A stretch of 7,707 bases of DNA from CAZBGL01 sp964491375 (GCA_964491375.1 CAZBGL010000309.1:1-7707); one strand, 5' to 3'. Shown: positions 1-6,236, counted from the stretch's first letter. Made by a program: numbers and translations. Notes: a model not told the origin generated them from the sequence alone.

Positions 1-674
1 CGGACCGGGGTCTCGGTGATCGGCGACCGGGCGTCCCGGCCGTAGGCGAGCAGTTCCATGGAAGATCGCTCGGTGTCCGAGGTAACCACACCGAACGGAA
101 GCACATCGGGGACGAAGTGGTAGGTGGCCAGGACCCGGCCCGAGGGGTCAACGATCTTCTGGAGGGTCGCCCGGAACGTACCCGCCGGCACCCGCACCGT
201 CACCTCCCCGGCCCTGATCACGCGAAGTTCCTGGCCGGGGCGCACGGGCACCCCGCTCCTGCGCTCGAACATGTGGCCCGCCATCTTCCGGCCCATGGAG
301 ACGAATTCCACGGGCATCTCGGTGGCCGGGCTGTCCCCGCTCTTCAGGATGAGACGCTGGATGTTGTCCGGATCCCCCGGATCGCCCCGGACCAGCATTT
401 TGACCACATTGCGGTGGCGGCCGTCGTCTTGGGTCACCTCGTACCAGAATCCGTCGGGCTCCCTCCCCACGACGGCCATGCGCATCCGGACGCGCCTGCC
501 GGTGTCCTTTTCGAGGATCGAGTACTCGGACCAGGCCCCCACCACCGGCCGAAAGGCGCCGAACAGCCGGGGGAGGCCCTCCTGGCCCGCCCGGGCGGCG
601 GGGCAGGGAAGGGCCAGGCACCCCAGGACAACCGCCACGTGGAACGCGCTCCTGGTGGGGCGTGCGGGTCGCAT
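1..674 (-). CDS. Secreted/periplasmic protein of unknown function (partial, C-terminus outside window)
   Basis: The reading frame runs leftward from an ATG at 674 with no stop before the left edge, giving 224 complete codons. The start is supported by AGGAGGAGG (complement of 677-685), the core lying about 5 bases from the ATG. Residues 1-29 look like a Sec signal peptide: Arg-rich n-region (RPARPTR), hydrophobic core (FHVAVVLGCLALPC), and an AARA-G cleavage site near residue 29. The mature part is mixed polar and beta-prone. The segment VTVRVPAGTFRATLQKI (about 158-174) resembles the VPAGTF strand often seen in periplasmic LolA-like or DUF3108/DUF4412-type beta-sheet proteins, but I cannot assign a family with confidence. 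There is no lipobox at the predicted cleavage site, so a soluble periplasmic protein is more likely than a lipoprotein. It is divergently arranged with the M24 peptidase gene across a 134-base gap. The frame is sure; the function is unknown. Confidence 0.85.
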   Translation of the reverse strand, partial: MRPARPTRSAFHVAVVLGCLALPCPAARAGQEGLPRLFGAFRPVVGAWSEYSILEKDTGRRVRMRMAVVGREPDGFWYEVTQDDGRHRNVVKMLVRGDPGDPDNIQRLILKSGDSPATEMPVEFVSMGRKMAGHMFERRSGVPVRPGQELRVIRAGEVTVRVPAGTFRATLQKIVDPSGRVLATYHFVPDVLPFGVVTSDTERSSMELLAYGRDARSPITETPV

Positions 675-808
675 GGCCTCCTCCTGTGAGCCTCCAACCG
701 GTCCGGTGGGAACCGGCGACCGTGAGAGGGAACGCGTCGAGGGCGGCAGGGGACCCACCGCGGGAGGGGGTTCGGAGCCGTCCGCCCTTGTCGGAGGCAA
801 CCTACCAG
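675..808. promoter_or_regulatory. Divergent intergenic region with AACCGG repeats
   Basis: These 134 bases separate two divergent starts and should hold promoters for both, but I find no convincing -35/-10 pair on either strand. The region contains a perfect 11-base palindrome, ACCGG-T-CCGGT (697-707). A direct repeat of AACCGG occurs at 696-701 and 711-716, 15 bases apart. The repeats could be a binding site for a shared regulator or chance in GC-rich DNA. Confidence 0.35.
677..685 (-). promoter_or_regulatory. Ribosome binding site of the leftward secreted-protein gene
   Basis: On the minus strand this reads AGGAGGAGG, ending two bases before the ATG at 674; the usable AGGAGG core is about 5 bases from the start codon. 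It fixes the start of a gene that has no stop codon inside the window. Confidence 0.8.
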
Positions 809-1993
809 ATGGAGGTCGGTGTGCAAGGGGTGGTTCCCCCGGGTGAAATACGGGAGCGGATCCGGCGGTTCCGGCGGCGCCTGGCGGCGCGCGGGATACC
901 GGGCGCCCTGGTGACGGCCCGGACCGATCGATACTACCTGGCCGGCACCGTCCAGGACGGCTTCCTGTGGGTACCGGCCGAAGGGGACCCGGAACTCTGG
1001 ATCCTGCGCGACCCGGGACGCGCGCGCCGGGAGAGCCCCCTGCAGGTGGTGCACGTGGCCTCGGGGCGGGATCTCTGGACCCGCGCGCAGGAGATCCTCC
1101 GGCGGAACCGTCCCCCCGGCCTCGTGGCCGACACCCTCCCGGCCGCATGGCTCTCCCGGCTGGGACTGGACCGCGGGGATCCCTGGGAGGACGTGGGGCC
1201 GGACCTTCTCGGGGTGCGCCGGAGGAAGTCCCCCTGGGAGGTGGAGCGGATGGCCGAGGCGGGTCGCGTGGCCGGCGAGGTGTTCCGGTACGCGGCCGAG
1301 GTGCTGCGGCCGGGCATGACCGAGGCCCAACTGGCAGGCCTCCTGTTCGCAAAGGCCATGGCCCTGGGCCACGAGGGCCGGTTGTGGTCCCGGGGGCCGT
1401 TCGAAGCGTACTCCTGGCACGTCGTCTCCGGGGCGAACCTGCTGGTTCCGGGCGCCGTGGACACCCCCGTTCCCGGGGTCGGGCGCTCCCCCGCCTTCCC
1501 CGTGGGGGCGGGAGACCGCCCGATCCGCAAGGGAGAACCCGTGATCGTCGACTTCGGGGTTTCGGTGTGGGGGTATCAGACCGACCAGACCCGCACGTTC
1601 TGCATCGGCCCGGCCCCGGACTGGCTTCGGGATCTCCACGGGTCCGTGGCCCGGGTGCTCGAGGCCATGGAAAGGGTGCTGGCCCCCGGGGTTCCGGTGG
1701 CCGACCTGTTTCGCGCAGGAGAGGAAGAGGCCCGGGCGGCCGGGCTTCGGGGCTACCTGGGGGTCCCGCCCCAGAAGTGCCGGTTCGTGGGGCACGGCGT
1801 CGGGCTGGAGACCGTGGAGCCCCCCCTGGTGGCGCCGGCAGCGGGCCGCGTGCAACCCGGCGACGCCCTGGCGCTCGAGCCCAAGGCCGTGGCGCCAGGC
1901 CTGGGGGCAGCCGGCCTGGAGGACACTTGGTGGATCGGGCCGGAGGGCATCCGCCGCCTGACCGATGCTCCCCGGGAGCTGTGGGTGATCTGA
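809..1993 (+). CDS. M24 family metallopeptidase (Xaa-Pro aminopeptidase/prolidase-like)
   Basis: A 394-residue probably cytosolic peptidase that should remove N-terminal residues ahead of proline or split Xaa-Pro dipeptides using two metal ions. Residues 12-120 fit the creatinase-type N-terminal domain (ERIRRFRRRLAARGI; ALVTARTDRYYLAGT); residues about 135-394 fit the pita-bread catalytic domain. All five metal ligands are visible: D248 (IVDFG), D259 (QTDQTR), H329 (GHGVGLE), E357 (ALEPK) and E371 (GLEDTW), plus the upstream substrate-site H204 (SWHVVSG). The histidine that follows the metal His in classical aminopeptidase P (HGxGLxVHE) is V336 here (GLETVEPP); relatives with LELDE in this place exist, so activity is probably retained. 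The ATG at 809 has GGAGG 11 bases upstream; GTG at 821 with GGAGG at 811-815 is a real alternative. An earlier ATG at 662 would overlap the divergent gene and adds unconserved residues. It probably heads an operon with the next gene, 14 bases downstream. Confidence 0.93.
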   Translation: MEVGVQGVVPPGEIRERIRRFRRRLAARGIPGALVTARTDRYYLAGTVQDGFLWVPAEGDPELWILRDPGRARRESPLQVVHVASGRDLWTRAQEILRRNRPPGLVADTLPAAWLSRLGLDRGDPWEDVGPDLLGVRRRKSPWEVERMAEAGRVAGEVFRYAAEVLRPGMTEAQLAGLLFAKAMALGHEGRLWSRGPFEAYSWHVVSGANLLVPGAVDTPVPGVGRSPAFPVGAGDRPIRKGEPVIVDFGVSVWGYQTDQTRTFCIGPAPDWLRDLHGSVARVLEAMERVLAPGVPVADLFRAGEEEARAAGLRGYLGVPPQKCRFVGHGVGLETVEPPLVAPAAGRVQPGDALALEPKAVAPGLGAAGLEDTWWIGPEGIRRLTDAPRELWVI

Positions 1994-2007
1994 GGGGGGA
2001 GGGCACG

Positions 2008-2568
2008 ATGGGCGCCGTGCGGATCACCTCGGGCTTCCTGCGCGGGCGCCGGGTGGAGACCCCGCCCGGGGACGAGACCCGGCCCCTCCTGACGCGGCTC
2101 CGCAAGAGCCTCGCGGACATCCTGAGGCCCCGCCTCGCGGGGACCTCGGTCCTCGACCTGTTCGCAGGGTCCGGGGCGGTGGCGTTCGAGCTCCTGTCGA
2201 ACGGGGCCGAACGAGCGGTGGCCGTGGAACGGTCCGGGTCCGTGGCCCGGCTGATCCTGGAAAACGCCGAGCGCTTGGGTGTGGCCCACCGGATCCGGGT
2301 GGTCCGGGCGGACGCCCTCCGGGCCCTGGACGATCTGGGAGCCCGGGGCGAACGGTTCGGCGTGGTGCTCGTCATGCCGCCCTACTGGAAAGGCCACCAG
2401 GGACCCTCGTTGAACGCCGTGTGGCAGCACCGCGTGCTGGAACCGGGCGGCGTGGTGGTGGTTCAGCGGCACCGAAGGGAACCGGTGGCAGCCCCTCCGG
2501 AGGGGCTCGTGCGGGTCCGCACCCGCGCGTACGGCCGCACCGCGTTCGACTTTTACGAGGAGGCCTGA
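2008..2568 (+). CDS. rsmD: RsmD-family 16S rRNA guanine-N2 methyltransferase, with atypical MPPY motif
   Basis: A 186-residue class I SAM-dependent methyltransferase, the usual size for RsmD (about 180-200), which makes m2G966 in 16S rRNA during small-subunit assembly. The N-terminus RITSGFLRGRRVETPP followed by TRPLLTRLRKSLADIL (25-40) matches the family signature RIIxGxxRGRxL...TRPTxDRVRExLFNIL, but lacks the usual aspartate after TRP. The SAM-binding motif is VLDLFAGSGAVAFE (48-61), and the acidic residue at the end of strand 2 is in VAVERS (71-76). The catalytic motif, normally DPPF/DPPY or NPPY, reads MPPY (123-126), so its first residue, which normally contacts the target amine, is missing. 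The C-terminal strand pair YGRTAFDFYEE matches the family ending. A GGAGG (1998-2002) lies 5 bases before the ATG, and the M24 stop is only 14 bases upstream, so the two are probably cotranscribed. It may be a diverged RsmD or a relative acting on another base. Confidence 0.88.
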   Translation: MGAVRITSGFLRGRRVETPPGDETRPLLTRLRKSLADILRPRLAGTSVLDLFAGSGAVAFELLSNGAERAVAVERSGSVARLILENAERLGVAHRIRVVRADALRALDDLGARGERFGVVLVMPPYWKGHQGPSLNAVWQHRVLEPGGVVVVQRHRREPVAAPPEGLVRVRTRAYGRTAFDFYEEA

Positions 2569-2698
2569 TCAACCCACGCTCAGGGGCCGGCGACGGAGCG
2601 AAAGGGTCTTTTGGCCGTGAGGTCTTCCGCACCCCAACCCCTTCGTTGCGAACACCCGGCCGGACAAAGGTCGAGAACATTCGAGAAATCATGATCTA
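2569..2698. other. Intergenic leader between rsmD-like gene and rsmB
   Basis: These 130 bases are less GC-rich toward the right. CTCA-GGCC (2579-2588) can pair imperfectly with GGCC-TGAG (2613-2621), a weak hairpin without a T-tract. Near the rsmB start are two copies of TCGAGAA at 2671-2677 and 2681-2687, exactly 10 bases (one helical turn) apart, then the perfect palindrome ATCATGAT (2688-2695) immediately before the start codon. A TTGCGA (2646-2651) could be a -35, but no -10 sits at the right distance. No known riboswitch consensus is visible. Confidence 0.4.
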
Positions 2699-4132
2699 AT
2701 GTCTCAGGATCACGGGATTTCTATCCGATGGCCCCCCTGGGCCTGGTGGGCCCGCCCCCTTCGGGACGTGGCCCCCCGTCACGCGGTGAGGATCCTGTCC
2801 GCGGCCGCCTCGTTCGAGGAACTGGTGTACGGGGCGGGGGGGCCGCCCCTGGACCGGGCGCTCCAGGCCTACCAGCGGTCCAGACGCCAGATGGGCCGGA
2901 ACGACCGGGCGGTTCTGGCCGAGGCGGTGTATCACCTGGCGCGCAACCGCCAGGTCGTGGCCGCGGCGTTGCCCGGGGCGGTGCCCGGCGACGGCGACAG
3001 GCTCCTCCTGGCGTTCCTCGACCGCCTGGGAGGGGAGCATCCGGGCCGGATTCCCCACCTGCCCGGAGGTGTGCGCCCCTGGCTCGAGGCGCTGGACCGA
3101 CTTGCCGCCACCAGGGCCCGCTGCGTGGCCGCGCTGGAGGAGGCATGGGATGCCCCCCTGAAGGCTCCATCCCGGGCGGTGCGGCGCGCGCTCCCTCTGC
3201 TCTTCTCGGTACCCGAGTGGTGGCTGGAGTCCGGGCCCTGGGACCGGGTGGGCCCTGCCGTGCGGGAACTGGCGCTCCTTCGCACCCCCCAGAAGCTGAT
3301 CCTGAGGGCCCAGTCCCATCGCACCCGCCGGGAGGCCGTGATCCGGGCCCTGCGGGACGCCGGGGTGCCGGCCCGCCCCACGGCGCGGAGCCCGTGGGGC
3401 ATCGTGGTGGAAGGCCGGCACAACGTGCTGGCCCTGCCCGTCCTCAGGGAAGGGGACGCCGAGGTCCAGGACGAGGGAAGCCAGCTCGTGGTCTGCCTGT
3501 GTGATCCCAAGCCGGGCGAGCGGGTGCTCGACCTGTGCGCCGGTGGGGGGGGAAAGACCCTAGGTCTGGCCTCGGCCATGGAGGGCAGGGGGGTCGTGGT
3601 GGCCTACGATCCGGACCCGCGCCGCCTGCTCAGGGCGCGGCGCCGGGCCCGGCGCGCCGGCCTGGGCAACGTACGGGTCGTGGACCGGTTGGAGGACGTG
3701 GTCTCCCTCGGCCCGTACGACCTCGTTCTGGTCGATGCCCCGTGCACGTCCACGGGCACGTTGAGACGCAACCCGGACGCGGCCTGGCGCTGGAGCCCGG
3801 AAGATCTGGACCGGCTCACGGCGCTCCAGGCCCAGATTCTGGACACCGCGGCCGGCCTCGTGAAGCCCGGCGGTTTCCTGGTGTACGCCACCTGCAGTTT
3901 CCTCGAACCGGAAAACCGACTCCAGATCGACCGCTTCCTGCGCGCCCACGGTCAGTTTGAGCCTGCCCCGCCCGGTGACCGAAAGGGCCACGCCCCCCTG
4001 CTGGACATACCGGGTTCCGGCTCCGGGACGTTCCGGTTTCCGGGCAACCTCCACCGCTATCACGGGGACGCGTTCTTCACGGCCCGGCTCCGCCGCCGTC
4101 CGGCCCCTGCGTCCGGGGCAAGGGCGTCGTGA
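2699..4132 (+). CDS. rsmB: RsmB-type 16S rRNA cytosine-C5 methyltransferase
   Basis: A 477-residue RNA m5C methyltransferase of the RsmB/NOL1/NOP2/Sun family, expected to make m5C967 in 16S rRNA. Residues about 25-90 fit the NusB-like RNA-binding helical domain (PRHAVRIL; NDRAVLAEAVYHLARNR). A linker and N1-like region follow, then the catalytic domain from about 245. Visible there are EVQDEGSQL (255-263), SAM motif I VLDLCAGGGGKTLGLA (276-291; usually AAPGGKT), the motif IV cysteine in VDAPC (C349) followed by GTLRRNPDAAWRWSPEDL, and the nucleophile in YATCS (C399). Both catalytic cysteines are present. The C-terminus has the expected FRFPGNLHRYHGDAFFTARLRR. The ATG at 2699 is the only plausible start: it has no good Shine-Dalgarno (only GAGAA about 11 bases upstream), and downstream GTGs have none either. 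The stop overlaps the next gene's GTG by four bases, so the two are coupled. Length and motif order are normal for the family. Confidence 0.95.
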   Translation: MSQDHGISIRWPPWAWWARPLRDVAPRHAVRILSAAASFEELVYGAGGPPLDRALQAYQRSRRQMGRNDRAVLAEAVYHLARNRQVVAAALPGAVPGDGDRLLLAFLDRLGGEHPGRIPHLPGGVRPWLEALDRLAATRARCVAALEEAWDAPLKAPSRAVRRALPLLFSVPEWWLESGPWDRVGPAVRELALLRTPQKLILRAQSHRTRREAVIRALRDAGVPARPTARSPWGIVVEGRHNVLALPVLREGDAEVQDEGSQLVVCLCDPKPGERVLDLCAGGGGKTLGLASAMEGRGVVVAYDPDPRRLLRARRRARRAGLGNVRVVDRLEDVVSLGPYDLVLVDAPCTSTGTLRRNPDAAWRWSPEDLDRLTALQAQILDTAAGLVKPGGFLVYATCSFLEPENRLQIDRFLRAHGQFEPAPPGDRKGHAPLLDIPGSGSGTFRFPGNLHRYHGDAFFTARLRRRPAPASGARAS

Positions 4133-4986
4133 TCGGCCGGGCCCTCATGCTCCTGTTGGGGGTTTCGACCCTGGCCCGCGCCGCGTGGGCATGGCATCCG
4201 CGGGCCGAGGCGGGAATCGAAACGACCGCGGGTCCCGGCGGATACCTTGAAGCCGCCGCAGATGTATCCGTGGAACCCCTGGATCCATTGCTGATGTGGG
4301 GCCGAGCGGCCTCCGTGCGGCTCGACGGAGACACCGGCACGGACACGACAGCCGGTGCCGAGTTCCGCCCGGCCGAGTGGGTGAGGGGGTTCGGGGAGTA
4401 CGGGCGAGGCTCCGGGCCCGGTGCGTTCGACCGCACCACTTGGCGGCTCGGAGGGGGCACCACCCTGTTCCCCGGTCCCGGGCCGGTGGTCGCTGTGCAC
4501 CTGGACGCCACCGTGGAACGAACCACACACGCGGTCACCGTGGGCGGGCGACGCTGGGACCTTCTCCAGGAGGGCCTCGGCCTGGACCTCCGGGTGGAGC
4601 TGGGCCGGCGGACGGAGGTGAGCGCCACCTGGTGGACCTACCGTTACGACCGGGACCTGGGCTCCGTATCCCGCCGTCTCTTGGTGCTCTCGCGCCGCCG
4701 GCGTCGGCCTGTGTTTGCGGACGCGGTCTCCTATGTGTTGGAACTGCCCCGCCGGGCGTGGGGCGCGGGCGTGGCCCTCTACCCGGGCGCCCACGTCCGG
4801 GTGGGCTACGGGCTCCTGCGCGTGGAAGGGGAGGCCGGGGAGGAATGGGGGGATGCCTGGATCCACCGGTGGGACGCCGACGGAACACGGGGACGGTTTC
4901 GGGCGGGGGCGGGGATCGAGACGTACGTCCGGCCGGAAGGGACAGACACCTATGTGTCGCTCCGGGTGGGGGTGTCTTTCCCGTAG
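4129..4986 (+). CDS. Probable outer-membrane beta-barrel protein, unknown function
   Basis: A 285-residue exported protein. It starts with GTG at 4129 inside the rsmB stop (GTGA overlap), with GGGCAAGGG upstream, suggesting translational coupling; ATG at 4147 is an alternative without a Shine-Dalgarno. Residues 1-21 look like a signal peptide (ALMLLLGVSTLARAAWA, cleavage after AWA). The rest is a run of short alternating polar/hydrophobic strands rich in Gly, Thr, Tyr and Trp: GAEFRPAEWVRGFGEYGRG, VVAVHLDATVERT, LGLDLRVELGRRTEVSATWW, AGVALYPGAHVRVGYGLL, FRAGAGIETYVRP. It ends TYVSLRVGVSFP. That last strand resembles the BAM-recognised terminal beta-strand, except that the usual final aromatic (Phe) is followed by a proline. 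A basic patch (SRRRRRP, about 188-194) between strands may be a turn or loop. I do not recognise a family; a small porin-like or surface barrel of about 12 strands is inferred only. The pairing with rsmB gives no functional clue. Confidence 0.8.
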   Translation: MIGRALMLLLGVSTLARAAWAWHPRAEAGIETTAGPGGYLEAAADVSVEPLDPLLMWGRAASVRLDGDTGTDTTAGAEFRPAEWVRGFGEYGRGSGPGAFDRTTWRLGGGTTLFPGPGPVVAVHLDATVERTTHAVTVGGRRWDLLQEGLGLDLRVELGRRTEVSATWWTYRYDRDLGSVSRRLLVLSRRRRRPVFADAVSYVLELPRRAWGAGVALYPGAHVRVGYGLLRVEGEAGEEWGDAWIHRWDADGTRGRFRAGAGIETYVRPEGTDTYVSLRVGVSFP

Positions 4987-5022
4987 AGAGGAGTTCCCGC
5001 GCATCGACGCGAACCGGGCCCC

Positions 5023-5048
5023 CGGCCGCGGCAGGGGGGTTGCGGCCG
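5023..5048 (+). other. GC hairpin overlapping the -35 of the rubrerythrin-like gene
   Basis: CGGCCGC (5023-5029) pairs perfectly with GCGGCCG (5042-5048) around a 12-base loop that includes a run of six G. There is no T-tract, so it is not a classical terminator. It lies 36 bases after the barrel-protein stop and overlaps the candidate -35 box, so it could terminate the upstream operon weakly or be incidental. Confidence 0.3.
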
Positions 5049-5067
5049 CCGTGCCGTGCGCTACCCT
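5040..5067 (+). promoter_or_regulatory. Candidate sigma70 promoter of the rubrerythrin-like gene
   Basis: TTGCGG (5040-5045), a 16-base spacer and TACCCT (5062-5067). The most conserved positions (TTG of the -35; T, A and last T of the -10) are present. Transcription would start near 5074, giving a 5' leader of about 48 bases before the ATG at 5122. Confidence 0.5.
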
Positions 5068-5121
5068 CGTGTGGAGGAAGGGTCTGCCGTCCCACACGTC
5101 CAGTTCCACACGGAGGCAGCC

Positions 5122-5640
5122 ATGACCGTGGAGGAAGCCCTGGTGTCGGCCCTGGAGTACGAGCGCAAGGTGAGGGACCACTACCGGGCCGCGGCCGACC
5201 ATGCCGAGGACGAACGTGCGGTGGCGTTCTTCCGCCTCATGGCGGGGGAGGAGGACCGCCACGTGGCCTACCTGGAACATCTCCTCGAAACGTGGCGTTC
5301 CGAGCGGGCCGTGGCGGACGTGCGGATCACCAGCGCGGCTCCGCGGGCCTCGTGGGTCAAGGAGGGGCTGCGCAAGATCGGCAAACGTTCCGGTGCCGGG
5401 GTGAACCGGGCCTACGGGGTGGAACACCTGGAGATCGCCCTGCGGCTGGAGCAGGAGGTGAGCGACCATTACCGGGCGCTGGTCCGCCAGGTGGACCGGC
5501 CCGAGGCACGGTCCGTGTTCCGGCGCTTCCTGGAGATCGAGGACGGCCACACGGCCCTGGTTCGGGCGGAGCTGGACTACGTCACGGGAACGGGCCACTT
5601 TTTCGGGATCCGGGAGTTCACGCTGGAAGGGGAAGGGTAA
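5122..5640 (+). CDS. Rubrerythrin-like ferritin-fold diiron protein
   Basis: A 172-residue all-helical protein built from two related two-helix halves. In the first half, E14 (EYERKVRDHY) is followed by EEDRH (ligands E44 and H47). In the second, E110 (RLEQEVSDHY) is followed by EIEDGH (E140 and H143). The two ExxH motifs plus the two upstream Glu form the classic rubrerythrin/ferritin-like diiron site. The C-terminal rubredoxin Cys4 domain of full rubrerythrin is absent, and there is a charged linker (about 60-95) between halves. Likely roles are peroxide reduction or iron handling in the cytosol of an oxygen-sensitive cell; a partner electron donor is not in the window, though a flavoprotein starts at 7630. 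The ATG at 5122 has GGAGG (5112-5116) 5 bases before it; an upstream in-frame ATG at 5056 lies in the promoter. The gene appears monocistronic, with its own promoter, and converges on the next gene. Confidence 0.9.
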   Translation: MTVEEALVSALEYERKVRDHYRAAADHAEDERAVAFFRLMAGEEDRHVAYLEHLLETWRSERAVADVRITSAAPRASWVKEGLRKIGKRSGAGVNRAYGVEHLEIALRLEQEVSDHYRALVRQVDRPEARSVFRRFLEIEDGHTALVRAELDYVTGTGHFFGIREFTLEGEG

Positions 5641-5652
5641 GAGGGCTGCCCG

Positions 5653-6102
5653 CTACGCGCGCAGGTCCACCCTCACCCCGCGCGTTTCGCCGTTCCCGTC
5701 GCCGGACCGTTGCGCCCGTTCCATCCGGGCCCGCATCTCGATCTGGGCCGCCTTGGCGGCCACGGCACGGTCCTGGGCCGAGGGCCGGGCCGGCGCCAGG
5801 GCCGCCCGGCGCACGGCCTGCATTTTGGCCACCGTGGCCTCGGGGTCCCCGGGAACGGGCGCGGTGTCGATCTGGACCTCCCCGCCCACCGCGTACATGC
5901 GGCCATCCGGGCCGCGCGTGTACTGATACGCGGGTCCGCCCCGCACGTAGGGGCCGCCGGCGGCCACGTGGGCGGCCTCGTGGGCGCGGACCTCCTTGTC
6001 CCGCTGGCGCAGCGCGGCCAGCAGGGCCTGGACCCTCGGGTCCGGCCGGGCACGCTGTACCGCACAGGACGGACACGGGGATGCACCGGAACCCACCGTC
6101 AC
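5653..6102 (-). CDS. SprA-related (CJM1_0395-type) putative zinc metalloprotease, short form
   Basis: A 149-residue protein of the SprA-related family. The zinc-protease motif is HEAAH (41-45) in EVRAHEAAHVAAGGPY, followed by the family signature: YTRGPDGRMYAVGGEVQIDT (61-80), PVPGDPEATVAKMQAVRRAA (83-101) and ALAPARPSAQDRAVAAKAA. E75 in GGEV is a candidate third metal ligand or catalytic partner. Most family members I recall carry a long, variable N-terminal region; here only about 40 residues precede HExxH. They include CPSC (C10, C13), which could bind metal or form a disulfide. No signal peptide is visible, so a cytosolic place is assumed. GTG at 6102 is chosen because GGGGAGG lies 8 bases upstream; the frame stays open to an ATG at 6249, but that extension is Pro/Arg/Gly-rich and would overlap the divergent M28 gene. 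Its stop is 12 bases from the stop of the converging diiron gene. The substrate is unknown. Confidence 0.85.
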   Translation of the reverse strand: MTVGSGASPCPSCAVQRARPDPRVQALLAALRQRDKEVRAHEAAHVAAGGPYVRGGPAYQYTRGPDGRMYAVGGEVQIDTAPVPGDPEATVAKMQAVRRAALAPARPSAQDRAVAAKAAQIEMRARMERAQRSGDGNGETRGVRVDLRA

Positions 6103-6110
6103 GGCTCGAA

Positions 6111-6117
6111 CCTCCCC
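6111..6117 (-). promoter_or_regulatory. Ribosome binding site deciding the SprA-like start
   Basis: GGGGAGG on the minus strand, 8 bases before GTG at 6102. It is the only good Shine-Dalgarno in this frame and supports the short 149-residue form rather than the longer open frame. Confidence 0.65.
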
Positions 6118-6224
6118 GGTTCCGCATCGGACGAACCCGCCGGAACCTTTACGCCGCGCCCGTGCTCCTGGCGGCCGGCCTGGCCGGGGGAGGGTTGCCG
6201 GCGTTGTGCCACCCCGGAGACCGC

Positions 6225-6231
6225 GGGGAGG
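6225..6231 (+). promoter_or_regulatory. Ribosome binding site deciding the M28 peptidase start
   Basis: GGGGAGG ends 5 bases before ATG 6237, near-ideal spacing, and favours the 306-residue form without a leader peptide. Confidence 0.65.
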
Positions 6232-6236
6232 TGTCC

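Larger units (their letters stand above)
6103..6236. promoter_or_regulatory. Divergent gap between SprA-like protease and M28 peptidase
   Basis: These 134 bases should hold two divergent promoters, but I see no convincing -35/-10 pair. On the plus strand the stretch is also an open frame in phase with the M28 gene and encodes a hydrophobic segment (see finding). Confidence 0.35.

Noticed and set aside
662..808. An upstream ATG at 662 for the M24 peptidase.
   Set aside because: It would overlap the divergent gene's start and ribosome binding site and adds 49 residues without family similarity; 809 or 821 has a GGAGG.
117..846. Plus-strand open frames over the left end.
   Set aside because: They are antisense to the secreted-protein gene, which has a signal peptide and a perfect ribosome binding site.
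434..1855. A 473-codon minus-strand open frame.
   Set aside because: It is antisense to the well-supported M24 peptidase and out of frame with the real secreted-protein gene; its composition is His/Pro/Gly/Arg-rich with no domain.
2569..2698. A possible riboswitch or intrinsic terminator between the rsmD-like gene and rsmB.
   Set aside because: There is only a weak bulged hairpin without a T-tract, and no match to riboswitch cores I know.
4060..5598. A 512-codon minus-strand open frame.
   Set aside because: It is antisense to the barrel and diiron genes, with no recognisable motif and shadow composition.
5641..5652. A bidirectional terminator between the converging diiron and SprA-like genes.
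   Set aside because: The gap is only 12 bases and shows no inverted repeat; any terminator would have to lie inside the coding ends, where I see none.
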